A stretch of DNA of 64,000 bases from Melieria omissa (taxonomy: Eukaryota > Arthropoda > Insecta > Diptera > Ulidiidae). The stretch lies in contig OZ020267.1 in NCBI GenBank assembly GCA_963971225.1, forward strand, positions 91,253,648 to 91,317,647, written 5' to 3'. Positions within the stretch are counted from its first letter, which is position 1. The number at the start of each line of letters is the position of its first letter. Positions 40,702 to 53,546 of this stretch are shown here, piece by piece. Position numbers and translations under genes: made by a program. The notes under the pieces were generated by a model. The model was given only the letters and a program-made list of their open reading frames with translations, did not search any database and was not told the DNA's origin.

Positions 40702-43700
40702 CTAACTATCCATTAAATCAGATGGTACTGTGCGTTTTAGTCTACGCACTGCAGATGAGGCATCAGAAAGCCTGGCCATTTCGGTATTGACGTGTTTTTG
40801 TATCCTAACTTTGTGGGATAAAGCACATCTTTTGATGACAGCTTCCACTGTTTCGATGCCAAGATCACGGTGTAGATCATCGTTACGGACATACCAAGGT
40901 GCATTGACAGCACATCTTAGTACTTTATTTTGAAATGTTTGAATTGAGTTAACATTTGTTTTTTTGGCACAACCCCACAACTGCGCTCCATACGACCACA
41001 CTGGTCTCAGGACTTGTTTATAAATCATTAATTTATTGTGTGTAGACAGTACCGAATGTCTGCCTACCAGCCATTGTATGCTACGAAATTTTAGATTAAG
41101 TGCTTGTATTTTCTTAATCACGTGCTCTTTCCAACGCAGTTTCCCGTCCAGCGTCATGCCCAAGTATTTGGCTGTGTTTGCGTGAGGTATCATAGATGTA
41201 CCTATACATAACTGGTGATGCGTAGACGTCTTTAACGCAAAGTCAACGTGTGTTGATTTTGCCCCATTCAGCTCAAGACGCCATTGTTGTGTCCAAGCAT
41301 GGAATTTATTGATTGCGTTCTGCAATGTGTTCGCAGCCATTGCTGCTGTATCGCCTGTGACTAATAGCGTGGTGTCATCTGCGAAAGTCGCAATCGTACA
41401 ATTGTCCATGGGTGGGACATCGTTGGTGTATAGTACATATAGCAAAGGTCCCAATACGCTGCCTTGGGGGACACCAGCTTCTATACGCCGTAGACTGGAG
41501 TAACAATCTTCTTGTTTGATCCGGAAGAATCTTTCAGACAGGTATGATTGCAGAAAGTCGCAAAATTGTTCTGGCAATTGGTTTCGTAACTTATGGATAA
41601 GTCCTTTGTGCCAAACTTTATCAAAAGCCTTAGAAATGTCAAGAAATACTGCAGAACAAATCTTGTTTTCCTCAAACGAGTTTTCAATGATATTGGTGAT
41701 ACGGTGCACTTGATCGATAGTAGAGTGCGCCTTCCTAAAACCGAATTGATGGGCAGGAATTAGGGCTTGTTTCTCCACTATTCTCATGAGTCTTGCATAG
41801 AAGAGTTTTTCCAAGATCTTCGACATTGTTGGAAGAAGAGATATTGGTCTGTATGAAGAGATTTCATGCGCAATTTTGTCTGGCTTGCAAATCATTAATA
41901 CCTCCGCCACTTTCCATGCACGAGGAACATACTTTAGTGCGAAGCACGAGTTTACTATGCGCCTTAGTTGTAGTATGCTGTGATATGGAAGATTTTTTAA
42001 CTCTTGTGTGCGCACCCACTTAAAACCTTATACTTGAACCCCCCATGGTCTGGCCAGACCATGGTGCAAAAAAGAGGATATTCGAGGATTGTGCTAGTTA
42101 ATATATTTATATTTTTGTTGATGAGTTTATATATATCTTAGTATGTGTGAGTGTTTGTCTGCGTATGTTTGTGTGTGTAGGCCTGTAAAAAAAAACAAGA
42201 AAATGTGAATACAATAATTTCTGTTGCTTGTTTACTTTTTATTTAGGTAAAAAGGTAAAATTATGCTTGATTTATAAAATACACAGCGAATTTCAACTTC
42301 AATAAATACATTTTGAAATTAAAAATATACGATAGTAAGAAAAAAAAGTTAAAAACGTAAAATACGTTGTTATGGATTTGCCGCAACTGCTTCACCAATG
42401 CAGTGGTTGCAAGGAAATAATGCAGTATAATGACTCAAACACATTGAGATTTTATATTGGACATATACATATCGTGTTTTGATATATCTAACACATTTTT
42501 ATTTCTGGATTCCTTTCACTATTGGCAATTATGCTTTGAAGTCGAAAAGGTAGCTGACTAATACACAACACTGCGAACTATTAGCTGCCAATAAGACAAA
42601 ATATCTTCTAAAACATTCCGTTCAAGCATAACATACTCAACATGTTACCGTTCATGCTGAACTGGTCTGATACCTCCAGCAACAAACGAATCCTCCATAA
42701 AATTTTAAAAAGTGTAGGTGGTTCATTCAATTATCCCACAGAACTACGTATTCATTCAATGTGCCAATTGCCAGAATTATTCGCCTGTGCAATTTGTATG
42801 CTTCCGAGTAAAACTTTAGTGATAAGTATTCAACATTTAAGTTAAGCTTATTAAAACTATTTAATGAATGACTTAGAATAAATAAATAATTAAATATCTT
42901 AATTCTGTTGCTCTAAAGCATTGGTTTTCGCTACTGCTTAAACTATTTTTTTTTAGAAAAATCGTCCTCTCTGATGTTATTCCAGCGTTGAAGTTCAAAA
43001 ATAATTTACACCTTATCCTCGAAATAGCATTTTCTTCCTTTAATCTCTGTCACAGAAAACATACAATCCAATTGATTAAAATCAGACACGACCAGAGCAC
43101 AAATACTTCCTTCGCTTCAGAAATGTAATTGAATTGACACCAAAAACACAAATATAACCGCGAATACAATGGATAAATATTAATTTTGAATGTGTTCAGA
43201 CATTCTTTTCTAACAAAAATTATAATTTACTAACCTAAAAGAAAATAAAAGCCAAGGCGAGTGAAAACCATTTGTACCAGGTACATTTTGCGCTAGCTAA
43301 CTCATGTCACTTTTAACGAGATGGCACGAAAAAAGTGCTTCAAATCGGGTCAGATGGAAAAACCTAGTTACAGCCCTATGCTTCGTAGAGGACTGAATAA
43401 GGAACAAACGAAAAAAAATATTTATAAACAATTTCGACACTAATTACGTCGAAAATAACAAAAATAACTGAAAATAACAGGCAACTTTGTATGAAAATAC
43501 ACCATGGTCTGGCCAGACCATAGGGGGTTCAACTAAGGGGTATAAATACGTTTTGCACGATTCTCGCCTTGTTTTTGTAAAAATTTTGTTCATGTATTGG
43601 TTTTTGTGCTTAGAAAGGATCAGTTGAGGATATCATGAAATATGAACCCGATAGCTTTACTACAACCTTACTAAAAGTGGACCTAAAGTTCAATATGGTC

Positions 43701-45070
43701 TGGCCAGACCTGGGTGCGCACACAAGGGTTAAGATTTCAGCAGTAATTAAATCAAATCCCGAAGATTTTTTGAGTTTTAAGTCCTTAATTATATTTTTCA
43801 CCTCCGCTACAGTTGTAGGTTGAATTTCGAGAGTTTTACTGCAATTATTTTCCGAAAAGGCAATGTCATCTTGTTCCGTATTAGAAAAGACATTTTCAAG
43901 ATGTTGCGCAAACGCTTCTGCTTTCTGTTGGTTGGTTTTTGCCCAGCTATTACTCAGTTTTAATGGTGAAGCTTGGATGATCGGACGCTTGAAATTTTTC
44001 CCGGCCTTCCACAGGGAGTAATCTGTACTTTTGTCGTATGTTAAGCTACTTATGTATTTCTTAAAAGTTGCATTATTTAAGGCTCGTATTTCATGTGTTA
44101 TAGCTTTACTTAGCTTGTTTAATTTGGTTTTTATTTCAGGGCAGCGAGTCTGTTGCCATTGCCGTCGCAGTCTGCGTTTTTGTTTCAGTGATTCTTTGAT
44201 TTTGCGTGGGAAATTGCGCCCAGGCAGAGTCTTTTTCATAGGAGGTGTGCTATTCCATGCTGCTGTTTGAATGGATTCAATGAATAACCATAGTTGGTGT
44301 TCAAGCTCCTCAACGTCGTTGATTTGCGGACAGTTGTATTTTAAAAGTAAAGTTTTAAACAGCTGCCAGTTAGTCAGTTTGTTTGTTAGGTATGGTGACG
44401 GATCTTTCTTTATTAACTGCTTACTTATAGTCAAGCAAATGGGTGAGTGATCTGAGTTTAGATCAAAGCTTTCCTCCATTTGCATTTTCCTGGTGACGAA
44501 GAAGTCGATCAAGTCCGGAGATTTTGCGAGGTCAGTAGGCCAATAAGTAGGTTTGCCAGTAGACATTACTTCACAGATGCCAGAGCGTATTGCCTGCAAC
44601 AACTCTCTGCCTTTCGGTGTGATCAGGCGTGAACCCCAGTAAGTGTGCTTGGCGTTGAAATCACCGCCAATAATGAATTTTTCTCCAAAATTGTCGAAAA
44701 AGCTTTTGTACTGTGCACTTTTAATTGCATGCCTAGGTGGGCTGTATAAAGAAACAATTGCAATTTTGGACTTATCAGTCTCCACCAAAACTGATGAGGC
44801 TTGAAACTCTTCTGAAGAAACATTTGGACCTTCACAATGCTTGATGTGTTTTCTAATGATGACTGCACTACCTCCTCTTGCACAATTGCTTGGATGTATA
44901 GCACTGTAGAGCTCATAGTTTTTAAATTTAATATGAGATTCATTAGTAAAATGTGTTTCAGAGATAAGGGAAATATCAATTTTTTGTGTATTTAGGATTA
45001 ATTCCAATGATTCATGATGCTTAATGAGCCCATTAGAATTCCAACAAAGTATCGTTAGCAAATTATTCAT
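40702..45070 (-). pseudogene. J1 ORF2: endonuclease and reverse transcriptase, split
   Basis: First part (45070-43733): APE-type endonuclease with ILCWNSNGL, ETHFTNES, GGDFNAKHTYWGS and LNSDHSPI. Second part (41996-40702): RT with SYRPISLLP, HQFGFRKAHSTIDQVHR, FLDISKAFDKVWH, GVPQGSVLGPLLY and the catalytic FADD in IATFADDTTLL. The piggyBac insertion separates them near the thumb-side start of RT. Both parts are in the same frame once the insert and one TTAA are discounted, so the insertion is the only lesion I see in ORF2. ORF2 starts at ATGAATAA, overlapping the ORF1 stop by eight bases. Confidence 0.88.
42001..43728. mobile_element. piggyBac-like non-autonomous element
   Basis: Flanked by TTAA on both sides (41997-42000 and 43729-43732). 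Ends CTCTTGTGTGCGCACCCA and, in complement, CCCTTGTGTGCGCACCCA fit the CCY start and TTAA target of piggyBac. Palindromes built on TGGTCTGGCCAGACCA occur at 42043-42064 (22 bp, perfect), 43502-43523 and 43696-43710, beside inverted ttgaaccccc blocks. 1,728 bp with no transposase frame. Confidence 0.85.
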
Positions 45071-45644
45071 TGCGTTTTTTGTTTTTGTTTGCTAGGCTAT
45101 TTTCTATTCTGTTTAGTCGTCCTTCAAGCGATTTGTAGAGGCTTTCTTGCTCATTGATTTTTGCAAGTATTTGTCTTAGAATATCATTGCTATTAGGTGT
45201 AGTCATATCTTGAGACTGTGCGGATGGTGGTTTGTTCTTCGTACCATTTCTTTTTACAACATCTGCATAGAGGATATTTGTCCTAGCCACATTGGTGGGT
45301 AGGGGTTGTTTGACCTGTTGCGATTTTCCGGTTTTATTTTCTTTTTGTTTTTTGTTTCTTATTTTTTGAAGTTCTTTTGCTTCATCACAACCACGGTAAC
45401 TTGCAGGGTGATTTTTACCGCAGTTACAGCATTTAGGTTCTAAGGAGATTGGTTTATTGCATTCTCTGGTGGGGTGTTTGCCAGTACATTTCACGCAACG
45501 AGGTTGCTTTCCGCAATAGTTTTGCGTATGGCCGAAAGACTGACAGCGCTTGCACTGTGGTAATTGTTTTTGCCGCTTAACTGGCTCGATTCGAACAAGA
45601 GTATTTAAAATCTTGTTAATTGAGTATATTTTTTTAATATCCTC
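45063..45644 (-). pseudogene. J1 ORF1, 5'-truncated
   Basis: Gag-like RNA-binding protein of Jockey elements. Only the C-terminal part from EDIKKIYSINKIL remains. It has three knuckle-like motifs: CKRCQSFGHTQNYC, CVKCTGKHPTREC and CCNCGKNHPASYRGC, followed by a polar linker and a short coiled C-terminus (LEGRLNRIENSL). Upstream codons are replaced by the LTR of G. Confidence 0.85.
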
Positions 45645-48600
45645 TGTTATGTGCATGTGTGCGCGGTCGATCATACGGCATGGCCCTGTTCGTAGCGGAC
45701 TCACGTTGGGCGCCATTTCCTAGTAGGTGTTTGTATGTACCCACATGTGGCATGCCTCCCGTTGAGCGCCACGAATTTAGATCGGTGTGTCTAGCTGTTG
45801 GGTTTCTAGCCTTTTGCTTCTGCTGCCGCTGCACCTCCTCAGTCCTTGGGGCAGGTTACCGCTAGTCGTCCTCATGTTGCATGTATGCCGGCACCCTACA
45901 TTCGACCGGTGAGCACGAGTATGACTACGGGGCCAGCGGTTTTGTTGGACGCGTGCATCTGGCTTTGGTTATCCCGTAGCTTCAGCTGGCGTGGGTTCCA
46001 CTCCAACAAGTCCGCTCCGTAGCCATACCGCCTCACCTACAGCCATTTGGATCTACATCCGCAAACACCGCAACGACGACCTAGCAGCCTACAACCGGAA
46101 AATCATAACAAAAGATACATACACACATACACTAACATACAATTATTTTTATGCACACGCTTTAACTCCTGACATAGCGGACGGACATGGTAGCAAGTAC
46201 CATTGCTGCTGTTGTTCCTATTCCTCAGCATCGCCTCATTGAATGGGATGCTCTTAACCCGCCCTGCCATTTGTTTCCTAAGGTGAAATTTGGAAACCCA
46301 ATTGGAAAATATTAACCCTCCTTACCCCACTTCAGTGACAGACCAAACATTATTTAAGCTTAAGCAATCATACTAACAATTTTATTTCCATAATCTTAAC
46401 CTAATACAAAATCAAATTCTTCATCTAATTTCCAAACTATTTGGCATGTTCAAATTATGATTAAATTTTAATTGTAATTTTATTTATTAAATTTCAAAAA
46501 AAAAAAAGTATCAACAAAAGCTTAAAATTAAATTAACTCGAGAAGAAAAAATGCCTTTTTCAGTTACTTAGATCATACCGTTTTCTTAGACTTAGACAAA
46601 TATTCCAAAAAAAAATTAACCAACATTTCATCATAAAAAAAAACCAAAAACCATACTTTCAAAAATAGGAAAAAAAAAATAAATTTTCTTTCTCCCTTTT
46701 TCTTCCAATTTAAATTACTTTTCCAATCAAACTTTAAAATTAAAAAAATTCTTTTTGTTTCTCAAAATTCCTTTTTCTTATTTTAACTAATTCTCAGAAT
46801 TTTCCGCAAATTGTATTGTTATTTTTTTTTTCTTAGACATTATCCCTTTTTCGTTTCTTTTCTTTCCTTTTTTTTTCAAATAAACGCACGAAAACCCATA
46901 TATATAAAAATATATAAAAATATATTAAAATGTTATTGGTTCACTCACGGTTTTTCTCGCTCCATCGATGCGTTGGGCCCAGCGACATGATGCGCGTCTT
47001 CAGGAACGTGATGTGCTAAATAGGGTTTTGTGGAACGAAAATTTGTCATAGGTGTAAGTGCGTTTTTCTGTCTTTTTCGATATAACCCAGTTGTTTTGGT
47101 TTTTTTTTTTTTTTTTTTCTTCGCTTTTCTTTTGCTAAATATTTCGTAAATTTAATTTTTCATAGGATAAATTCATGTTTCAGTTATAATTTTTAATGAA
47201 AAAAAAAACGCTTTTAAAAATAGAATAGTGAGAAGAAATAACCTTTTTGACATTTTCATTTTGGTTTCCCTTTTTTTCTAAAAAAAAATGGTAGTTAACT
47301 TTTAATAGTTTTAATTGTTAACAAAAATTAAATCTTAAGAATAAAATATTAATAGAAAAAAATATATGTATATTTTTGCTTTGTTTAGCACAATTTTTCA
47401 TATACATGTTTTCTTTTAAATAAATACACCACATTTTTTTTTGTCAAAATTTTAATAAAAAAAAAAACACATGTTATCATGAATAATATAAATTTTGTAT
47501 AAGGATTTTAGTTAGAAAAAAAATGTCTTCCCATTTTGGAGTTAGTTATTAGCAAATTTAATTTAATAAAAATTTAGAAATATGACGCACCTATTTTAAG
47601 AAATTTTAATTAGCTTTTATATTATAAAAAAATTCAACAACTTTGCACGCTCCTAGAATATCCTGGTATGAGTCTCGCAGCTTCTAGAGACTCCAACGAT
47701 GACTGGTCTTTCAGCATTCTCAGCAGCATTCCCGGGCAGCAGTAGTATTCGTTATTCAGCATTTCTTTTTCGTCGACTTTTCACTCACAGTTTCGGTTGG
47801 CATAGTAATAACTTGGCTTAGTTTTAGTTTAGCTAGTATTTTCTTTTGGTTAACAGATTGGATCAGGTTTGTGACACTAGCATTTTTCCCACTTTGGCCG
47901 GATTCACAAATTTTTGGGCTGTATTATGAATCGGAATTTTTATGGCAGAATTCAGAATAGTTATTGCACACGCATTTTATAAGATAGTTTTTAGCACCAC
48001 AGTTGGTTGCTGAACTTTGGCCTTGCGAAATGTTGCCCACACACTTGGTACTGGATAATTCGGCTTTAAATTATGCCATTGCTTTGGCCACTTTGTCCGC
48101 GCACTTTACCACTTTCATTTTGGTTTTGTCTGTACCAAAGTCTTCTGTCACTAGTGGCCGAACGAACTTTCACAGGCCAAATTCTGAGCGCCGACGAAAC
48201 GCCAATATCACTGGTCACGGCTCTTCCTCGACGTAATGCTCTGCCACTACTTATCGACTCATCATCGACTTATCAACGACTTCCGCGATCTTACTGCGGC
48301 GGCCGCTTATAAAGGCAAATTTTGCCGCAACAGCGCATAATCGCCTGATCTTCCAAATTCCAGCAGATCACCCCACTTCTTTGCAGAAATGCGACAAAAT
48401 TTGGTGCATGGGGTGACCTTTACGTGGTTGGTGGAATGCAGCAGCCAGAACGGCAAAGACTTCACCAGCTGCACGACACAACAACAACATGCTTGGAATA
48501 GCAAGTGCCGGCAGCCGAAATGCATCCTACCAACACTTCGCGCAAGGTCATAAAGTGCAGCGCGGCCGAAGTGCACTACCACCGCCACACCCCACTATCT

Positions 48601-48937
48601 GCTGGATACGCAGATTCGATTTAAGAGCGCCGCGCTAGCGCAGTACGAACGCACAGCAAAAGAGAATGCGCAAGTGAAGCGCGAAAGTTCTGCGCTCACG
48701 TTCGCCAGTAACAACATCGAAAGTGATAAGACGTGTATTCGAATCGCTCCGAAAAATCTTGTACTCTAGTGTGTTTAATCAAATACAAAATCAATCAATT
48801 GTACAATCTATGAGACAGTGACTCTTTGGCAATTGTGCGAAAAACAAAAACCAAAAAAATAAATAAATAAGCAAAATTCTTGCTTATACTAAAATAAAAG
48901 CATAAACAAACTCCGATAAGGTTCCAAAACAATCACT

Positions 48938-50546
48938 ATGTCTGTCGTTCGCCAGAGCGAACGCAGGCTCTCAACATCAAGTGTAGACAAGAGAAACGCG
49001 TACCTCACAATAGTAGCAGACAGCGTGAGATCCGACTCAACTGAACCGCGAGCGCGATCTTCCTCACCATCGATGCAAGCCGCTATCGACATAAAAAACT
49101 GTGCGGAACTGAAAGGCGCGAAAACGGCACTCGCTTATGCAAAAACAACTCCCCAAACTCTCGCAGAAACTGAGTCTACCACTGCCAGTAACCTGCATGT
49201 ACGCACATCTGTTGGTACTCCCAGCTGGAGCGAACAGTGTGAAACACCCACACAAACATGTCCCTCAGTTTTCGCTCAAGCAACACCAACAATCAACATT
49301 CCCGTAACGACTCTCGCATCGGTCATTGAAAACACAACAACAACGTCTGTAGTTATGACGTCTGCCCCAATTATGTCTGCTGGCATCTCCACTCTTCAGC
49401 AAAAGAAACAACTACCAACACCAAATGAGAACAACCCAACAAAACGTACGCGCAACTCTCCCGATAAAACAAGCGAAAGCACTAAAGCAAATAAAAAACA
49501 TAAAACACAAACAACAAAACAAACGTCGCTAACATCATACTGGCTGAGTGAGTCCAATAGATTTGCGCCACTAGCAAACATTGAGCAATGCGAAAATGTC
49601 TCACAAGAACGTGACAGTGGGACAATTAAATCAACAAACCAACAAAATCAAAACACGGCAAATATGCCAAAACCACCACCAATTTATGTGCAAAATGTTG
49701 AGAACGTTAACAAATTAACCGCCGCCTTAAACTCTATTTCTAATGTTAAATACGAACTCCGAGTACTACAAAATAACGAAATAAAAATCCAAACAAATAA
49801 TTCACCAAACTATACTATACTATATATATTCAACCAATACAGACGAAATTATACAACATCTTAACGAATACGGCCATGAAGTGACGCATATCCATAACAT
49901 ACTACAATCAGGTACGAAAAAACCACTACCAATGTTCTCGATTGAACTGAAACCAAACCACAATAACAAAGACATATACTCGATAACATCTCTACTTCAC
50001 TGCAAGGTGAATTTTGAACCGCCACACCCAAAAAGAATCATACCTCAATGCACGAATTGTCAAAAATACGGACATACCAAAAACTTTTGTACAAAAATCT
50101 CTATATGCGTCAAATGTGCAGGTGAGCACAAAACAAATGACTGTAAGATAAGTCCGGACCACAATAATATCAAATGCGCTCTATGTGGGGGAAATCACAC
50201 CGCCAACTATAAAGGGTGTATGGTTTATAAAGCACTGAGAATCCAACGCTTTCCAGCACTAAGACAAAAACACTTGACCTCGAATAACATAGACGAAAAA
50301 AAGCAAACCCAACCACTAAGCGCAAATAACAAACCCTCGCAAACATCAACAGTGACACCTAATATGACATTTGCCCAGACAGCAGCTTTGAACTCCGTAC
50401 CACAACAAGTATCACCTGAACCTCCACCAGCAATTAACGAACTCCACGAAATAAAGGATATGATGAAACAACTAATCTCGCAAATGTCTAACATGATGTC
50501 CATTATCACGCTCCTAGTAACGAAATTAAATGACCAGACAAAATAG
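48938..50546 (+). pseudogene. J2 ORF1 with a frameshift
   Basis: Gag-like RNA-binding protein. The first frame (48938-49864) is a polar, T/S/Q-rich N-terminal region ending in NKLTAALNSISNVKYELR, a PRE-type domain start. In the tatactatactatatatatt run at about 49813-49836 the frame shifts; the protein continues in another frame as STNTDEIIQHLNEYGHEV to 50546. That part has CTNCQKYGHTKNFC, CVKCAGEHKTNDC and CALCGGNHTANYKGC knuckles. The same frameshift is in the right-LTR copy. Either a disabling slip in a TA run or programmed; I favour a slip. Confidence 0.8.
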
Positions 50547-53235
50547 CTTAAAAATCGCACTTTGGAATGCAAACGGCCTTTGCCAACATACCCACGAACT
50601 TAAATCGTTCCTGATTGACAACACAATTGACATCCTGCTAGTGGCTGAGACTCATCTGACAAACAAGAGCTACGTTAAAATACCCAACTACAAAATATTC
50701 CACACTAATCATCCGGACAATAAAGCGCATGGAGGCACAGCTATCATCATTCGACATAAAATCAAATGCATCGAACTTGACGCCTATAGGAGAGAGAACA
50801 TACAAGCTACGACAATTCAAATAGAAGATCAATCCGGATTCCTGACTATATCTAGTACTTACTGCCCGCCGAAACACAACAACACAGCTACTCAATACCT
50901 TGACTACCTAAAAACCCTTGGCAACAGGTTTATTGCTGGAGGCGACTACAACGCGAAAAACTCAGCATGGGGATCCAGATTGACAAATCGTAAAGGCAAA
51001 GAACTACTCGACGCAATAAACAAAAATAAAAGTGACCATATAAGCACCGGAGAGCCCACTTACTGGCCCACTGATATGAAGAAGAAACCAGACCTTATTG
51101 ACTTCTATATCTACAAAAACGTAAGCCGTAACCACTTGACAATAGAGCCTAATTACGATTTATCTTCTGACCACTCACCAATATTCTTGACATATCTCAC
51201 CGCGCCTGACCTCGAAATACATCACGGTACACCATATAACAAACTTACTAACTGGAATTCATTTCGTCAAAAATTACAACATACTCTAAACCGCGACGTA
51301 CCACTCAAAACGGAAGAACAGATTGACAGCGCAGTAGCACACTTTGCCGACGTAATTATGGACGCGATCTCTAGATCAACACCATTATTAAGGACCAAAG
51401 ATGTTAAAAATGACATCCCAAATTCAATAAAAAAGGCAATAAAATTAAAAAGAAGATTAAGGAAACAGTGGCAAATAACAAGACTTCCCGCAGACAAATC
51501 ACGACTTAACAAATTAACTAAGGACATCAAAGAGATGCTTAAGGACAACGAAAATAAAAAAATGCAAATCTTTCTATCTGGTCTTGACACCACAAAAAAC
51601 AGTAATTACTCTCTCTGGCGAGCAACGTCGAAGATAAAGAGGTCAACACCACATCAACATGCAATACTAACATCAGACAACACTTGGGCCAAAACACCAT
51701 TGGAGAAAGCTAGTGTGCTTGCTAAACACTTTAAAACGACCTTCACAAATTCAAAAGACACCAAAGAATATAACCTACCTATTCTTCCTGACGCTGAATA
51801 TAAAGCATTCAAAAAAGTAACCCTGGACGAAATTAGGCGAAAGATCAAGGCCATAAATAACAAAAAATCCCCGGGTTATGACAAAATCAATGGACATATA
51901 CTAAAAGAACTACCTGACGATGGAATTATATACCTTAGAAACATCTTCAACTCTTCAATAAGAATAAAACACTTCCCTGCACCATGGAAAGTATCCGAAA
52001 TCATTGCACTGCCAAAACCGAACAAAGACGCGACTAAGCCATCATCATACAGACCTATTAGTCTTCTACCCATCCTCTCTAAACTATTCGAAAACTTGAT
52101 TCATGACCGCCTTGACCCAATAATACAAGAAAAGAAGATAATTCCCAGCCATCAATTCGGATTTCGACGAAAGCATTCGACAATTCAACAAGTGCACAGA
52201 GTGACCAACAAAATATTAAATGAAATTGACAAAAAGAACTTCTGCGCTGCAATCTACCTTGACGTGGCGAAGGCTTTTGATAGCGTATGGCACCCGGGAC
52301 TATTATTTAAGTTAAAACAAATATTTCCACCTGACTATTATCAACTACTCCGAAGCTATCTTAGCGACCGCTATTTCTATGTTAAATATCAGGACGAATG
52401 CTCAGAGATATTAAAAATGGAGGCTGGAGTGCCACAAGGTAGCGTTTTGGGACCATTACTGTACATCATCTATACACATTACATACCCAATCCAATGGAC
52501 GACAGAATGATTGCCACTTTCGCCGACGACACTGTTCTAATAGCGTCTGACAAAAGCATAAACGTTGCTTCATTGAAGCTGCAGCAGCTGATCAACACAA
52601 CGATGACCTGGTTCACGAAATGGGGAATTGAAGTAAACGCAGACAAAACTGTCCAAGTAATTTATACAAACCGAAAATATGACCATCAAATCCTGACAAT
52701 TAATAACACACCAATCGCACAAGACAAAAAAGCCAAATATCTGGGCATAATCATTGACGCAAAGCTGACTTGGAAGGACCACATAATTCAGAAAAGGAAC
52801 GAAGTGAAAAACCGATTCCGACAACTGTACTGGCTACTCAACAAGGACTCAAAACTGTCGCTATTCAATAAACTATTAATATATAAAACGATGATAACAC
52901 CAATATGGAAATACGGCATAGAACTATGGGGGACAGCCAGCAAATCAAACATACAAATAATCCAACGACTACAATCAAAAATTTTAAGGACTATCACCAA
53001 TGCACCCTGGTATATAACGAATGACGATATCCACCGCGACTTAAACATAGAACCCGTCAAAGACGTAATCGAGAAAAGCAGTACCAAGCACGCACTTAGA
53101 CTCCTAACCCATTCAAACAAAGAAGTGCAACGAATACCTCAAATGGAACTAACAAAGGAGAGAAGACTGAAGAGAACTACACCGACAGCATTAACAGACA
53201 CAAGCGCTATAATAGCAGAAATTACTAAAACATAA
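50530..53235 (+). CDS. J2 ORF2: endonuclease and reverse transcriptase
   Basis: 901 residues, uninterrupted. The endonuclease (residues 1-230) nicks target DNA and the RT copies the RNA at the nick. Endonuclease motifs: ALWNANGL (N-term), ETHLTNKSY, GGDYNAKNSAWGSR, SSDHSPI. RT motifs: SYRPISLLPILSK, HQFGFRRKHSTIQQVHR, YLDVAKAFDSVWHPG, GVPQGSVLGPLLY and catalytic FADD in IATFADDTVLIAS. The C-terminal domain has PWYITNDDIHRDL, also seen in J1. It overlaps ORF1 by 17 bases in the -1 direction, so re-initiation after ORF1 is likely. No RNase H, as usual for Jockey. Confidence 0.92.
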   Translation: MTRQNSLKIALWNANGLCQHTHELKSFLIDNTIDILLVAETHLTNKSYVKIPNYKIFHTNHPDNKAHGGTAIIIRHKIKCIELDAYRRENIQATTIQIEDQSGFLTISSTYCPPKHNNTATQYLDYLKTLGNRFIAGGDYNAKNSAWGSRLTNRKGKELLDAINKNKSDHISTGEPTYWPTDMKKKPDLIDFYIYKNVSRNHLTIEPNYDLSSDHSPIFLTYLTAPDLEIHHGTPYNKLTNWNSFRQKLQHTLNRDVPLKTEEQIDSAVAHFADVIMDAISRSTPLLRTKDVKNDIPNSIKKAIKLKRRLRKQWQITRLPADKSRLNKLTKDIKEMLKDNENKKMQIFLSGLDTTKNSNYSLWRATSKIKRSTPHQHAILTSDNTWAKTPLEKASVLAKHFKTTFTNSKDTKEYNLPILPDAEYKAFKKVTLDEIRRKIKAINNKKSPGYDKINGHILKELPDDGIIYLRNIFNSSIRIKHFPAPWKVSEIIALPKPNKDATKPSSYRPISLLPILSKLFENLIHDRLDPIIQEKKIIPSHQFGFRRKHSTIQQVHRVTNKILNEIDKKNFCAAIYLDVAKAFDSVWHPGLLFKLKQIFPPDYYQLLRSYLSDRYFYVKYQDECSEILKMEAGVPQGSVLGPLLYIIYTHYIPNPMDDRMIATFADDTVLIASDKSINVASLKLQQLINTTMTWFTKWGIEVNADKTVQVIYTNRKYDHQILTINNTPIAQDKKAKYLGIIIDAKLTWKDHIIQKRNEVKNRFRQLYWLLNKDSKLSLFNKLLIYKTMITPIWKYGIELWGTASKSNIQIIQRLQSKILRTITNAPWYITNDDIHRDLNIEPVKDVIEKSSTKHALRLLTHSNKEVQRIPQMELTKERRLKRTTPTALTDTSAIIAEITKT

Positions 53236-53501
53236 ACCTAATAATGTACTCAAAATCGTTAAACATATTACTTAAGTATTGATTTAATGTAGTAACTATC
53301 TTCCCACCCCTGTTAACTCAATTACTAAGTGCCCACGGGCAGATGTAATCAATTTGGGATGTAATAAAAAAAAAAAAAAAAAAAAAAAACGTTCGCCAGC
53401 GAGGGTGGCTCAGCATGACAACAACAACAACCATGTTGGCTGCCGAGTGTGAATACGAGCACTAGCTAGCGCTCACTCGATCACTGCTGAACAAGTCTAG
53501 T

Positions 53502-53546
53502 TTGATTAGCGCTAGGCTGATTAGCGCTGGGCTGATTAGCGCTAGC
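53502..53546 (-). repeat. 15-bp triplicate in the LTR of G
   Basis: TGATTAGCGCTAGGC, TGATTAGCGCTGGGC and TGATTAGCGCTAGCG in direct tandem. Each contains the palindrome agcgct. Such arrays in LTRs often bind regulatory proteins (inference). Confidence 0.75.

Larger units (their letters stand above)
40529..45644 (-). mobile_element. Jockey-clade non-LTR retrotransposon J1, broken
   Basis: Minus-strand element with ORF1 (zinc knuckles) and ORF2 (endonuclease plus RT). The 3' end is marked by a T-run on the + strand (40529-40537), the poly(A) of the element. A piggyBac-like element is inserted in ORF2 (42001-43728), and the giant gypsy element G cuts off the 5' part of ORF1 at 45645. The rest of ORF1 should lie beyond the window if G inserted cleanly. 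Confidence 0.88.
48709..53388 (+). mobile_element. Jockey-clade element J2, complete, inside the LTR of G
   Basis: It starts at taacaacatcgaaag (5' end within a few bases) and ends in a poly(A) of about 24 at 53366-53389. It is flanked by an 11-bp target duplication ACGTTCGCCAG (48698-48708 and 53389-53399; the first A is ambiguous with the tail). ORF1 and ORF2 are both present, so it is full length, 4,680 bp. It is antisense to G. Confidence 0.9.

Noticed and set aside
46260..47640. A gene in the AT-rich part of the G LTR
   Set aside because: Only homopolymer-rich sequence with very short frames.
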